A stretch of DNA of 64,000 nucleotides. Source: Lunularia cruciata. Lineage: Eukaryota > Streptophyta > Marchantiopsida > Lunulariales > Lunulariaceae. Positions 9,566 through 19,976 of the stretch are shown piece after piece (within the stretch, counting starts at the first letter, position 1; each line of letters opens with the position of its first letter). The notes below the pieces were generated by a model that did not search any database, had not been told where the DNA came from, and saw nothing but the letters and a program-made list of their open reading frames with translations. The position numbers and the translations under genes were made by a program. The stretch lies in assembly GCA_948567375.1 (NCBI GenBank), contig OX419755.1:30013001-30077000 (forward strand), given 5' to 3'.

Positions 9566-9984
9566 TGTAAAAGACCAAATCCGAGGAGAGAAATAGGAGA
9601 CTCACATTGGGACACTTGAATGAGGAAAAAATCCAAATGCCTAGCATGAGCTTTGGCTATGGTATTTATAGGTAGCATACAAGGCCCTTGAGAAGCTTCT
9701 CAAGAAGCTTCCTCAAGCCGCTTTCTTAGAGTGCAAGCCAAGTTAACTAGGAAGCTTCTCAAGAAGCTTCCTTCTAGAAACCGCCTACTTGGCGTGCAAG
9801 CTAAGCTAGGTGGAAGCTTCTAGAAGCTTCCTTCTAGAAGCTACTTACTTAAGGTGCAAGCTAAGCTAACCGGGAAGCTTCCCAAGAAGCTTCCTAGATA
9901 CTTCTGGAATATTCTAGACTAATTTGTCTTATGTGCTACTTCGTGAGCCTGACTGACCTCGTCGCTAAACTCCATATTGTTACA
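9566..9984 (-). repeat. 5' LTR of element B
   Basis: It starts TGTAAAAGACC and ends TATTGTTACA, and is followed by the TSD TGAGG (9985-9989). It is 419 bp against 414 bp in the 3' LTR. The extra length comes mainly from one more GAAGCTTC unit at 9692-9711. Confidence 0.92.
9663..9912 (-). promoter_or_regulatory. TATA box and heat-shock-element-like array, 5' LTR of B
   Basis: The TATA box (minus strand TATAAATA) is at 9663-9670. GAA/TTC clusters lie at 9692-9711, 9750-9778, 9812-9840 and 9872-9892, plus GGAATATTC near 9905. Compared with the 3' LTR, the first cluster has two GAAnnTTC units instead of one. This is the copy that would drive the element. Confidence 0.55.
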
Positions 9985-9989
9985 TGAGG

Positions 9990-12531
9990 GCTGAACTCAA
10001 CAGCTTCTTGTACAACTTGTTGTCCTCTCACAATTGCTTAAATGTGACATAAGCACTTGTAGACACCAAATCAGCCACAATATCATACTACGGGACTCCT
10101 CCCAACTTCATCTTCTTTGCCTTCATCTTCGGGTCCAAAGTCTGTCCTTGTTCAAAATGGACTTTGGGATACTTCAAGATGGTGATTGGAGTATTAATAG
10201 CCTTGACTTGATGTTCTTTGGGTTGACCACCCTCGGCTTGGATCAAGTCCTTTACTTTGGACCGGATATTTACCGGAAAAATGGGAGGCTTTGTCTTTGT
10301 ATCCTCCTCCAAACTCATCTCCCGTGTTCTAAGTACTACTTCCTTGATTTCTTTCTGCAAGGCTTTAGCTTTAGCTTTTGCTAGAATCTTTTCCTCCTTG
10401 GCAGAAAAAATAGCTTTTGGGCGCAACCTCTTTGCCTTTCATGAAGATGAAAAAGTAGTACTCACTTTTTCAGGATCGTGCTTCTTCTTACCAGTGCGTG
10501 TCTCAACCTTCAAAATTTCAAGGTCTGGCCATTCTTCTTCTAAAGAAGGGCTCCCTTCTTGAGGCCTCTCCTCCTCCAAGGTTATAAAATTTACATTTGT
10601 ATCCCCTTTTGCTTGGAGTGCAGCACGTTTAGTGGGGGTTTCTACATATTTTACAGGCGGCTTCAGGTTGGGTGGTTGTGGCATTGGTTTCCTATATGCC
10701 CCAATCCCTTACAATTTCCAAAAAGTAGAATGTACCCAATTTGCCATCTTGGCTCCGGACAATTTGGAGACCAATAATCCATTTAGCCACAATTATAACA
10801 AGTACTTGATGCAACATTTTGAGGCTTATTTTGGCCGCCCATTGGTGGTCTTTGTGAGGGAGCATTATTTTTATACTCCCTTGGTCCATACCTTGGACCT
10901 TGATATGATGTACTCGCTTGAAGCTGTACCTCTTGGGTTTGGTACACAGCCTCATCTTCCTCACTTTGGTCCCAACCGGGAACCCAATCAATTTGTTACA
11001 TTGGAAATGCAACGCGTGTCAAACACTCCGTATTAGCGTGGTCAGATTTACCACATGTAGTGCACCATATATTTGGTCAGCCAAATGACAGAGGCTTTCT
11101 TTGGTCCTTAGCCCCAATCATCTGGATCTTGAAATCCGCAAACTCTTTAATAAGAGTCTCCAGCTTTTGATCCCCCTTAGGTACATTCTTTATTAGCAGT
11201 GTTACTGATTTCTTTCTTCTTTGGATTCCAAAGAAGAACTTGAAGATGTGCAGGATTCCTCCAAAGAAGGGGATGTATTGCAAGAAGCTTTCCTTCTTGG
11301 CTTCTTGCCTTTCTTCTCCCATCTTTGGTTGCTGGATGAGTGAGAGTGAGCCTCCTCACATTGGGTGACATGTTTGAGTACTTTGTCCAAGGAAGTTACA
11401 TTCCTCTCCCTGGAAAAGATAAAAATCTCCAATGAAAGTCCACCAAGGAACAAGGTAGTGGCTTGGGCATCAAAGTAACCCACCACACCGGATTGTTTTG
11501 AAACTTGGTTCAATAGGGCCATGAACTGCTTAGAGTAGTCTCTTAACTTTTCCTTCTTCCCTCAATCCAAATCATTGAGTGCCGCAAAGACATTCATATC
11601 ATAATCAACTTCATGGAATCATTCCAAGAAGCCATTTTGTAAGTCTTCCAAGTTGGTTGGTGTGAACCCCTTTTGGGTTACATAGGTGTACCAGCTTCTT
11701 TTGGAGTAGACTTGGAAGAATTTGCAGATGATCCATAGATTCATGTTCTTTGTTGGCAAAGGAGATGACTTTGAATTCTTTGATAAATTCATCAAGATCT
11801 TCGTCTAGTTCTATCCCCTTGTACTTCTGATAGACATGTCAAGTGACAAGTAATGAAGTCATTGTTTGATTTGGCAAGATCAGCTGTGGTAAGTTTGATC
11901 TTTATCGGCCCAAGGAGCTGGCTGGTATCAATGCCATGTTGACAACCCAAGGGTTCCAATTAGTCAAGTTCAAAGTAGGGTCTTCTGTGACAATTACTTC
12001 TTCTTTGTTTGTGTTGACTTCAACCCGAGTAGAAGCAAGAGGGTCAACACCTTCCAAGTGTTCTTCAAAATTTCTTCAAGACAATCAAGGAATCATGCAT
12101 ATAAGATGTTGACACTCTTCTTCCGTTAGTGTTTGTGTTGTCTTTTTGCAAACAAACTTCTTGATAAATTTGACTTCCTTTACAGCTCTTGGGGAAGTCG
12201 GTGTAGTGGGTTGTAATGAATATGTCTACTTGCTTGAGTCTTTCTTCTTCTTGGAAGAGGGATACAAGAAGTAGCCTTACCACCCGCCTTCACGTTTCTT
12301 TTGTTTGAGTTCTTGCAAAGCTTCTTGAACTTCATGAAGAAGTTGGGAGTCCAACGCCTCTTGTTTAGCTTCATCAAAAGTAGGTTGGATCTTCAGGCAT
12401 TCCTCTTCTTCACAATGCAACATTTGTCTTCAAACTCTCTCTTCTTGTTGTTCTCTCAATGCAAACATTCATATTGCTTTGACACCCAGTTTCAAGATTG
12501 GCTTTGTATTGTTCCACTTATGAGATTTGTA
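9990..12531 (-). pseudogene. Gag and gag-protease spacer of element A
   Basis: Read downward from the PBS: an N-terminal region (LLHEVQEALQELKQKKREGG, then KKEDSSKQT), a capsid-like segment recoverable only across frameshifts (YQKYKGIELDEDLDEFIKEF, FANKEH), a Ser/Lys-rich segment (about 11200-11350), knuckle region (10690-11010) and a spacer with ALQKEIKEVVLRTREMSLEE before the protease. It is the counterpart of 47888-50470 in D and 59504-61900 in I. It is broken in several places and cut from the protease by B. Confidence 0.72.
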
Positions 12532-12549
12532 TCCCCGGCAGTGGCACCA
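12532..12549 (-). other. Primer binding site of element A
   Basis: The minus strand reads TGGTGCCACTGCCGGGGA, seven bases after the end of the LTR. D has TGGCGCCACTGCCGGGGA at the same place. The family motif resembles the Asp-tRNA complement used by Athila/Tat elements. Confidence 0.75.
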
Positions 12550-12556
12550 AAAATCA

Positions 12557-14293
12557 TATGACAACCCAGCAAATATCACTTTTGTGGTAATCAGGTAAGT
12601 AAAGTTTATTCCCACAGAGATACAAGTAAGAATTGGTCAAATACAAAGTCAAACAATAACAATGTAGTTCTTCTTGGTTGCGTCTTTAATCTCTCAAATA
12701 GCAACTACACCCAGAACAGAGTAACAAGCTCACAATCTTGACGACTTGTCACAAATTCAAACACCCATAATCACAATATAATAAATTTTGTCCAAACAAA
12801 TCTTGATTGTGATGATTCAGTTTCTCTCAAAGACGGCACTTCATTGCAAAACAACTTCACCTCAGAATTGTGTTCCACCCTACCACTGAAGGCACAACTT
12901 CCTTGATCAAAATTGCTTCACATCAACACTGCATTGCACTCACAAATGTAGAATACTGCCAACACTACAATTCCTCTTAGATCTATCAAGGCATTGCTCC
13001 GATTGCACTTCACTCAAGATCAAACACACATAATGAAGATCAAGGCTGCAGAATCCAACCTCCAACAAACACAATGACTTGCACTTCAAAATTCTCCACA
13101 CATTCACAAGCACAAACACAAAGTTGACACTCGGAATCAAGCTCAAGTGATACTAAAATCAGCACTTTGCTTTATCTACCTTCAAAAATTATGAATATTG
13201 AACAACATAAGACTACAAATGCCACCTTTAAATAGGCAAAGCACTTGATAGTTACTAACAACTATACCATTCTACAACAACTCTTCCTACTTGCAAATCC
13301 AAAATGACAAACCACCTCTTCATATCTGCCTCTTCAAATCTCAAAATTGTTACTACTCTGATCCAATGTCAATCACTTCATCGGCTTCCAAACCTGATGA
13401 TCTTCCTACCACTTCTCCTTCTTTGGGTATATCATCAACTACCTAATCCTTCACTATTTCTACTACTTCTCTACTAGAAACTACAATTGAGTACATGGGT
13501 ACTCTTTCTAACTCTTTATCTCCTGACCCACTCTTCTCTAATATCTCCAAATGACAAGTCCAAAGACACCTGAATTCCTACTTCTGCAACATTGGACTTC
13601 TTCTCCTTCTTCACACTACTCCTAATTCTTTCTAACTATGAATTCACTAAATATAATCTGAGACTGACATTGTCTCCTACTTCCAACATCTTTGTATTGA
13701 CTCGCTCCCTATTGAATCAGATTAGTAGAGTGTCCATATCAACATCCTTGGCTCTCCTCTTCCTAGTTTCCTGCACAAGCAACTTTAACTCGTGTAGTCT
13801 TGCTTCTTCCAACCTTCCTTCCGCCTCAGTGCACAACATAGCTCTCAATTTTCCCACAACTTCTCCTATTGATTTCGATGTATACCCCTAAGATCACTTT
13901 GACTTCAACTCCTCTTGATACATCCTCAACTCGTCTTTGTACTCAGCAGCAAGCATCTTCTTCTCCTCCACATATTGAGAACTCTGCAACTCAGCACTTT
14001 GTACCAACTCTCTCAACCTTTCTTCTTCTTGATGTCGGATTGCCAACTCTCTCTACCATGCTTGATCCTTCCCGACTGCACTCTTCCACAAGCTGTCTAA
14101 CTCCTGCTCTATCACTATTGCCATCACTTTCACATGGATACTCTTGATGGGCACTTCACTAACTTCTTCTTTCATCTTGGTCAGCAACATAATCTGCTCC
14201 TTCAACTCTTTTTCTTGATGCTTCATTTCTCTCCCTCTTGACTCAAAACTCTCTTGCAACTTCTTGAAAGTCTTCTTCTTCTTCAAGACTGTA
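12557..14293 (-). repeat. 5' giant LTR of element A, R/U5 side and U3 ORF end
   Basis: It begins TATGACAACCCAGC where intact copies begin TGTGACAACCCGGC. 12557-13364 is the non-coding promoter/R/U5 part, with the inverted TATA-like TTTAAATAG near 13229. From 13365 it is coding (next entry). It is cut at 14293 by element C and resumes at 24302. Confidence 0.82.
13365..14289 (-). pseudogene. U3 ORF of element A, C-terminal part
   Basis: The minus strand carries the coiled-coil region (KKKTFKKLQESFESRGREMK), the EARLHELKLLVQETRKR-type block, the conserved C-terminal segment and an end resembling VIDIGSE near 13365. Frames shift several times. Its N-terminal half lies across the C insertion at 24302-25720. 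Confidence 0.7.
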
Positions 14294-14952
14294 TGTCGTG
14301 CGTATATACATCGCTACACAACATACATTGCTGTCAACATTATACACAATAGAAGCACAACTTACACATAAGTCATACATAGACTCTAAAGTGCCACAAT
14401 AATCAGATTGTTTACCACTCTCAACTCAACTCAACTCAGATCAGTACTTGATTTTTCACTCTATAAACTGCCAACAATTGGGCACTGATTACAGTCAAGA
14501 CACACCCACTCAAGCATAGAGAATCTAGATGATGCTTGCCAGCCTCTGTCCACCATAGCCAGGAACTCAAAGGCTCAACATCAAAGAAGTGAGCTCTTTG
14601 GAGCTCACTTCAAAACTATACCCCCTAGACTCAAGCTAGCTCTGAAACCCTAATGGTCCCACTGACTGCACACTTGATGGTGCAAACGGTGCAAAGTGAT
14701 GGTAGGCCCCACCGTGAAGTCACTACCCCAAACACAAAATCTAACCGTCGGAAAGTAGTCTTTGAGAAATTGCTAAAATAACTCTTACTATCACTGGAAC
14801 TCCAATGTCCGAGCATCTAGATGCGGCACTACAAATGGCATGCCAGTTGTCGTACGTATATACATCGCTACACAACATACATTGCTTTCAACATCATGCA
14901 CTATAGAAGCACAACTCACACATAAGTCATACATAGACTCTAAAGTGCCACA
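14294..14952 (-). repeat. 3' terminal repeats of element C (105 bp, about 445 bp, 105 bp)
   Basis: A 105-bp unit starting TGTCGTRCGTATATACATCG and ending GTGCCACA occurs at 14294-14398 and 14848-14952. Between them 14401-14845 is a close copy of 23866-24301 at the other end of the element. The shared segment is LTR sequence; the doubled 105-bp unit suggests a rearranged or recombined 3' LTR. A fragment of a related LTR lies at 40445-40583. Confidence 0.7.
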
Positions 14953-15121
14953 ATCGCCCCCCTAGCTGGCGGTTAGGTCCCTCTAACTCCAGATAGCCAT
15001 CTACTCTAAGTATATGGTATACCCTCTAATGGGCAAAGATCAGGAGGCCGGGTGCTATGGAGCCCCATCGTTAGTCGCCTATCTGCAATCTATACCATAT
15101 AAAGAATGAACTAGCTATAGG
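14953..15121 (-). other. Polypurine tract and 3' untranslated stretch of element C
   Basis: The minus strand reads AGGGGGGCG at 14955-14963, adjoining the terminal repeat at 14952. This is the expected position of the PPT that primes plus-strand synthesis. The rest, up to the end of the PHD ORF, shows nothing further. Confidence 0.6.
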
Positions 15122-15454
15122 TCAAGTACATCTAGGACATAACCACTGTCCTTGAGGAACCACCGTGAGGGGAGGAGTCATACATGCCATATGCCATCCT
15201 CTCGAACAACTATCACACACTAACATTGTAGCAGCTCCACCAGAAGAGCCACATAACATACACCTCAAGCCTGCACGTACAAGTGCCAAGCTTGGATCCA
15301 TAGTACCATCAATGTTTGGAAGGTAGCATGGCGCACAATTGCGCACATGATCCTTCCAAACAACACCATCACATCCTTCTAACACAAGGACTACAAATGG
15401 CAAAACCTCACACACTCTCAAGATAGTGTGGCCTGTAGAAACATCAAGTGTCAA
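15122..15454 (-). pseudogene. PHD finger domain ending the C polyprotein
   Basis: A 110-codon open stretch ends the pol frame. Residues 65-109 form a complete Cys4-His-Cys3 PHD finger: CMLC (C65, C68), CDSC (C80, C83), GWHMAC (H88, C91) and WLCPRC (C106, C109), with the conserved Trp (W104) two residues before the seventh ligand. Upstream it continues in the same frame into the integrase, with three in-frame stops between. PHD fingers read histone H3 tails, commonly the K4 methylation state. Here it takes the C-terminal place that a chromodomain holds in chromoviruses, so a role in target-site choice is likely by analogy. A separate host gene is unlikely because the frame and position belong to pol. 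Confidence 0.88.
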
Positions 15455-16700
15455 TGGTGTTGTCTGCTGTAGATATACATAGTTGCTTGGATGAAATCAA
15501 CGGATCAAGGGTCTATAACCTCCTCCTCAAATGGTAGCATAACGTGAAGTATCTCTATGTTGAGCAATTGCCAAGTTCTCAAAGGCCATTGGCATCACTC
15601 TCCAAAAGATCTCTGCCTGCTAAGAACATGCGCTCATCCATACATAAGGGTCATCCAAGTCCAAAACTATAGTAGCATCTTGACGGATGGCTGCTGGTAA
15701 ATCTGGATCTCGTCCATAGAGTAGAAAGTATGGAGAGAAGGATGCTAAGGAGGCTTGCCGGCTGAACCGATAGCCCATGGCCAACCAAGGTAACTAGAGA
15801 TCCTAGTCTCCCAAGTGGCCTCTCTGCAAACCATACTTTTGCAATCCTCTCTTCACCGTCTGAACCACTCTCTCTGCTAAGCCATCTGCCTTAGGGTGAT
15901 CTCGGGATATAGTATGATGATCAATCAAAGCTTTGTCACACAAGACCTGAAACTCCCCCAAGAACTCTGTACCTTGATCAGTCAAAACCTCAGCTGGTGC
16001 ACCAAAATGACTAAGAACTTGATCCAGGAACAAGTAAGCTGTCCCTTCACTAGACTAGTCAGGAAGTGCCACCAACTCAATCCACTTGGAGAAGTGCTCC
16101 ACCATCACCAAAACATACCAATGATGTCTCACAGTCAGCGGTAAAGGTCTGGCAAAGTCCAAACTCCAATGGTAACCCAATCCTATGATAGGTAATGGGT
16201 GTAACTGTGGCATAGGAGCATTGAATGATGCTCTAACTTAGTCACAAACCACACATCTGGCAACAAACTGCTGTACCTCGGTCTACATACCACGCTACCA
16301 ATAATGACTCTAGAGTAAGCTATATGTACGCTTTACTCCAAAATGTCCTAGCTCCTCATGAGCATGACGGACCAACTATGGTCTCTGAGATGGAAGGGGT
16401 ACTACTCGCACTCTACCATCCTCCCATGCACGCAAAAGGTGTCTACCCTCCAATCTGAAGCATCTGGCTTGCTGAAGAACACGATCTCTCTCCTTGGCCC
16501 CAACTGTGCCACCCACAACACTAGTGCAAAGATAGTCCATCACTAAGACATCATCATGAATGTCTTGCTGAACTGTACCAATATCTTCACTCTCTGGATC
16601 TGTGACCTCAATAACTCCTCCTGTATGCGCTGAGAGAGATACCACCAAAGCCTCTACAAATATACACAAAAAGGCCGATGCATGCCAACTTGGCACCATC
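15455..16700 (-). pseudogene. Integrase of element C
   Basis: Blocks on the minus strand: H2C2 finger (HAHEELGHFGVKRT, then CVVCD), first Asp in WSLDFARPL, EHFSKWIELVALPD, second Asp in VLTDQGTEFLGEF, and ADGLAERVVQTVKRGL with the catalytic Glu. All three acidic residues are thus present. The C-terminal part (SFSPYFLLYGRDPDLP, then FHPSNYVYLQQ) leads in frame into the PHD finger. In-frame stops are scattered (for example near 15793, 15801 and 16055). The segment 16376-16699 is the connection from RNase H. Confidence 0.85.
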
Positions 16701-18200
16701 TCCTCATCTGTCTCACCATGCCAACATGCTCCGGTCTGATCTTGTTGGCTGGGACATGGGTTTTTCTCAACCCATCTGCATCACGGTTCACCACTCCAGG
16801 TCTATGAACAACCGTGAAATCATACTCCTATAAAATCAGAGCCCATCGTGCAAGCTTCCCTGAACGCTTGTCGGACTCCATCAACCACTTCAGCGGCTGA
16901 TGATCAGTGATGAGAGTGATGAGAGCGAGTGATGATCAACCACTTCACATTTTCAACGTTACCAAATAGGTAACATCGGAAATGTGCTACTGCCCAAATT
17001 GCTACCAAGCACTCTCCCTCATATGAACTATACTTTGCCTCTGTTGAATTGTTGGAGCAACTAGCATAGGCCACCACAAACTCCTTCCCCTCATCATGTT
17101 GGGTGAGCACCGCTCCAAGCCCCAACATACTCCAATCAATGTGAACCTGAAATGGTCGTCCCCTGATTGGTCTCCTCAAAATAGGAGTAGATGTCAATCT
17201 CTCCTTGAGCTCTACAAAAGCTCTCTCCTGCTCATCTCCCCAACACCACTCCTGTGTAAGCTTGGTCAGCTTCATTAAGGCCTTGGCAACGGCACTAAAT
17301 CCTCTAACATAGCGGCAATAGAAGTTTGCCAACCCAAGGAATGCTTGCACTCTGCTCACATCTGTAGGCCGAGGAATATGTGCAATAGCCTTCACCTTGG
17401 TCTGTTGGACACCAAGTCCTCCGGGGTAGATAGTGTTACCCAAATACTCAACCTGCTTGTGGAAGAACCTACACTTCCCAAGATGTATTTTGAGTCCATG
17501 AGATCTCATCCTCTCAAACACCTCCAACAACTGTCTCTCATACTCCTCCACAATAGTGCTATAAACCAAAATGTCATCAATATAGCACCGAGCAAAATCC
17601 AATCCAGCTAGGATCCTATCCATGACCCTCTAGAACTCAGCAGAAGCGTTCTTTAATCCAAATGGTAAGAACCTCCACTGATATAACACATCCTTGCCGT
17701 GAGGATCAATAGCCCAAAATGTTGTCTTGGACTTATCCTCCTCCTTGATCGGCAACTGATGATATCCCGCTCAAAGATCCAAAGTACTGAAGATCTTTGC
17801 ATGCCCAATTGCATCAAAAATCTCCTTTGGTGTAGGCATGGCATACCGATCAGCCCTAGTCTGTCGGTTGATAGGACGGTAATCTCCACACATCCGTGTA
17901 TCTGTATAGTTGCCATACATATCCTTCTTGGCTGGCATCACTATCGCTGATGCATACTCTCCATGTGAAATCTCCACCAAACCAGCCTCAAAAAGGTCAC
18001 TACTCCGGCTCTTAATCAATGTCCTCTCTATATATACTATAAGGACGTCAAAAAACTGGTGTGTCGCTAGTCAGTTCAATCTGTATACTAGGTCCCTTTA
18101 GAGCACCCAAATCCTTCATACTAAAGGCTAAACAACTCGTGTGACTCCTCAAGAACCTCCAAACCCTCCGTCTTTCCTCTCCAGTAAGCTTGGGTCCAAG
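16701..18200 (-). pseudogene. Reverse transcriptase-RNase H of element C
   Basis: RT begins after LGALKGPSIQIELTSDTPVF and has LFEAGLVEISHGEYASAIV, MCGDYRPINRQTRADRYAMP, FSTLDL, AGYHQLPIKEEDK, LPFGLKNASAEF, the core CYIDDILVYS (YIDD) and LGNTIYPGGLGVQQTKVKAI. RNase H follows with QVHIDWSMLGLGAVLTQ and a Glu in YEGECLVAIW. 16904-17623 is open for 239 codons, and the frame is continuous with integrase and PHD apart from in-frame stops. The protein is clearly different from the RTs of A, B and E in this window. Confidence 0.88.
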
Positions 18201-19976
18201 ATTTGGCTCCCAAGGATCCTCTATAACTATAGTAGGAGTGGAAGATGTACTGACTGACTGCTACATTGGGCCCTTGGGAGCAATAATGTCATGCTCCCGA
18301 CCACTACAGGTCCCAACCTCTGTGTGAAAAACTCCCTCCACTCTGGCTGCAAGCTCCACATGTCCTCTACCTGCATCCCATGTGGACCAAGGGTGTAATC
18401 CAAGTAGCCCACGCTCACCTAGATGGACTCCAAGTATACCACTCTCCCTAGTAGCTACTGGATGTGTCCCAAGAATACCATGTCCACTCGATCCATCGCC
18501 CCCAGCATGTGCCTGAATTGTCTTGATTGGCACAAGGCTCACAAGTGTCCGAGTGGTGATGCCTATCAAGTGCATCCTACGCTGCTCTGCCAAGCCAAGG
18601 CTCACAATCCAAGTCAAACAATTCAGATCTATAGCTTGACCTAACACCTAACGCTTGGATGCCTCTAACACTGCTGGAACAACGGTAATACCAGTGCAAA
18701 AACCCATCACCCGCTCTCTCTCATCAGCATTGGGCTCCACCAACTATTGTAACTATGAGTCCCAAACAAGTCCAGGTCCTCTCTCTCAAAAAGCATGAGA
18801 GCCTGGGAAACTCATGAGTGTGGGAAATGCGGCTCTAGGCTGTCCAACTAGGTTCACCACTGCCATAGGTGACCTATCAGCCATTGCCACTATCTGAGAC
18901 TGACGCCCAACATCCAAGATACCATCAACAAGGATGTGGTCAAGTCGCTGAATCCCATCATAAGCACAATGTAGAACCTCTTTGGGTAAGAGGTTTGTCT
19001 ACCAAAGACAAAGACAATGAGCCCGTGATCCCACTCTGGCTGCATCTAACAATACAACAGGTCCCATCCAAGAATGGACCTGATGTGTACTTGCCACCAC
19101 TCTAGTGCAAGAATCACTCATCAAAGGAATGTTCTTCAAAAGGTAAGCTGGAGAAACAGACTAATGAACCAAGAGATGTCATAGTATCCGTAACATTTGC
19201 CAAAACACACCAGAACGAGGATCTTGAAAACCCAATCCTCTACTAGCACGTGTATGTCCTTGACATGGCCATCCCAAAATCACCAAGTGAATAGGCCCAT
19301 GTCTCTCTAGATCATGCGCCCCCAATAAGGAAATGTCTCTTGGTAGGGCCTTCTGGTAACCTCTGACTACTTACATCGGTAATAACTCCGGATACCAATA
19401 GGCCAAGTGTGCTACATGATGTAGAGAGACTCGCTTAGTAGTCTCATCTCTTTCTACATACAAGTACCTCTATACTTGGATACCCGCTTGTAACACCGTA
19501 GCTAGTCCGGTGTTGATCCCACCAAACAACTCTAATAGGCATATCCCCTCTATTAGATATTGCCAAGCAATGAGTGTGGTATCCAGAGGTGTCAAAGCAA
19601 TTGCCTCTAGAGGCTCATCCTCACACTCATCTCCTAATGGTACGAAGGCTCCACTCCAAGCACGCTGCACCAACTGATCTGCATGCTACTGCAATGCCTC
19701 CTCTGAACTCCACAATGGGACATCCAAGGTGGATGGAACAATCCCACTTGTGCTCCACAGCCAAGTGATCTCCTCTGGTATTGGAGTATCCTCTGCATGG
19801 GTGTTCCCATCCAACAAGTCACCAGGCCAAGTAACTGCACCACTAAAAGCTAAAACTGATGATGCCATGGTCCTGGATTGTAGTGAGCCAAGACTGCTAC
19901 TACTAAAGCGTACTAGTAGGCGACATATCCGTCCCTCACCAGTATGCCAACCAGGTCTATAAGAGGTTGTCTCCTC
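18201..19976 (-). pseudogene. C5 cytosine-DNA methyltransferase domain of element C
   Basis: Between protease and RT the minus strand encodes a complete C5-MTase order in one frame: motif I LLELFGGINTGLATVL (19515-19538, SAM binding), motif II YVERDE, motif IV GWPCQGHTRASRGLGF (PCQ with the catalytic Cys, about 19260-19275), motif VI YLLKNIP (19125-19145; normally ENV, here Glu is Lys), motif VIII VGSRAHCLCLW (about 19020-19045), a target-recognition stretch, motif IX-like ERERVMGF (about 18701-18723) and motif X VLGQAIDLNCLTW (18606-18650). The domain spans about 315 residues and is preceded by a roughly 130-residue linker and followed by a repeat-rich linker into RT. About ten in-frame stops but no frameshift occur over the domain. 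It would methylate cytosine in DNA; the target is unknown. Retrotransposon-borne C5-MTases have been reported in a few eukaryotes, but not, as far as I recall, with a PHD finger. Confidence 0.9.

Larger units (their letters stand above)
3500..9984 (-). mobile_element. Element B: chromovirus (Ty3/gypsy with chromodomain)
   Basis: It is a full-length insertion, read on the minus strand: 5' LTR 9566-9984, PBS 9551-9565, gag, protease, RT, RNase H, integrase, chromodomain, PPT, 3' LTR 3500-3913. The LTRs (419 and 414 bp) start TG and end CA and differ only by a few substitutions and small indels. A perfect 5-bp TSD, TGAGG, flanks it (3495-3499 and 9985-9989), and the interrupted coding of A resumes on each side. 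A solo LTR of another family (4887-5565) sits in its integrase. Confidence 0.93.

Noticed and set aside
10034-11036. Plus-strand ORFs of 116 and 134 codons
   Set aside because: They are antisense to A gag and spacer; the sense strand has the family motifs.
15122-15454. Host gene for a PHD protein
   Set aside because: The frame is continuous with the integrase of C and ends next to the PPT and terminal repeat, so it is part of pol.
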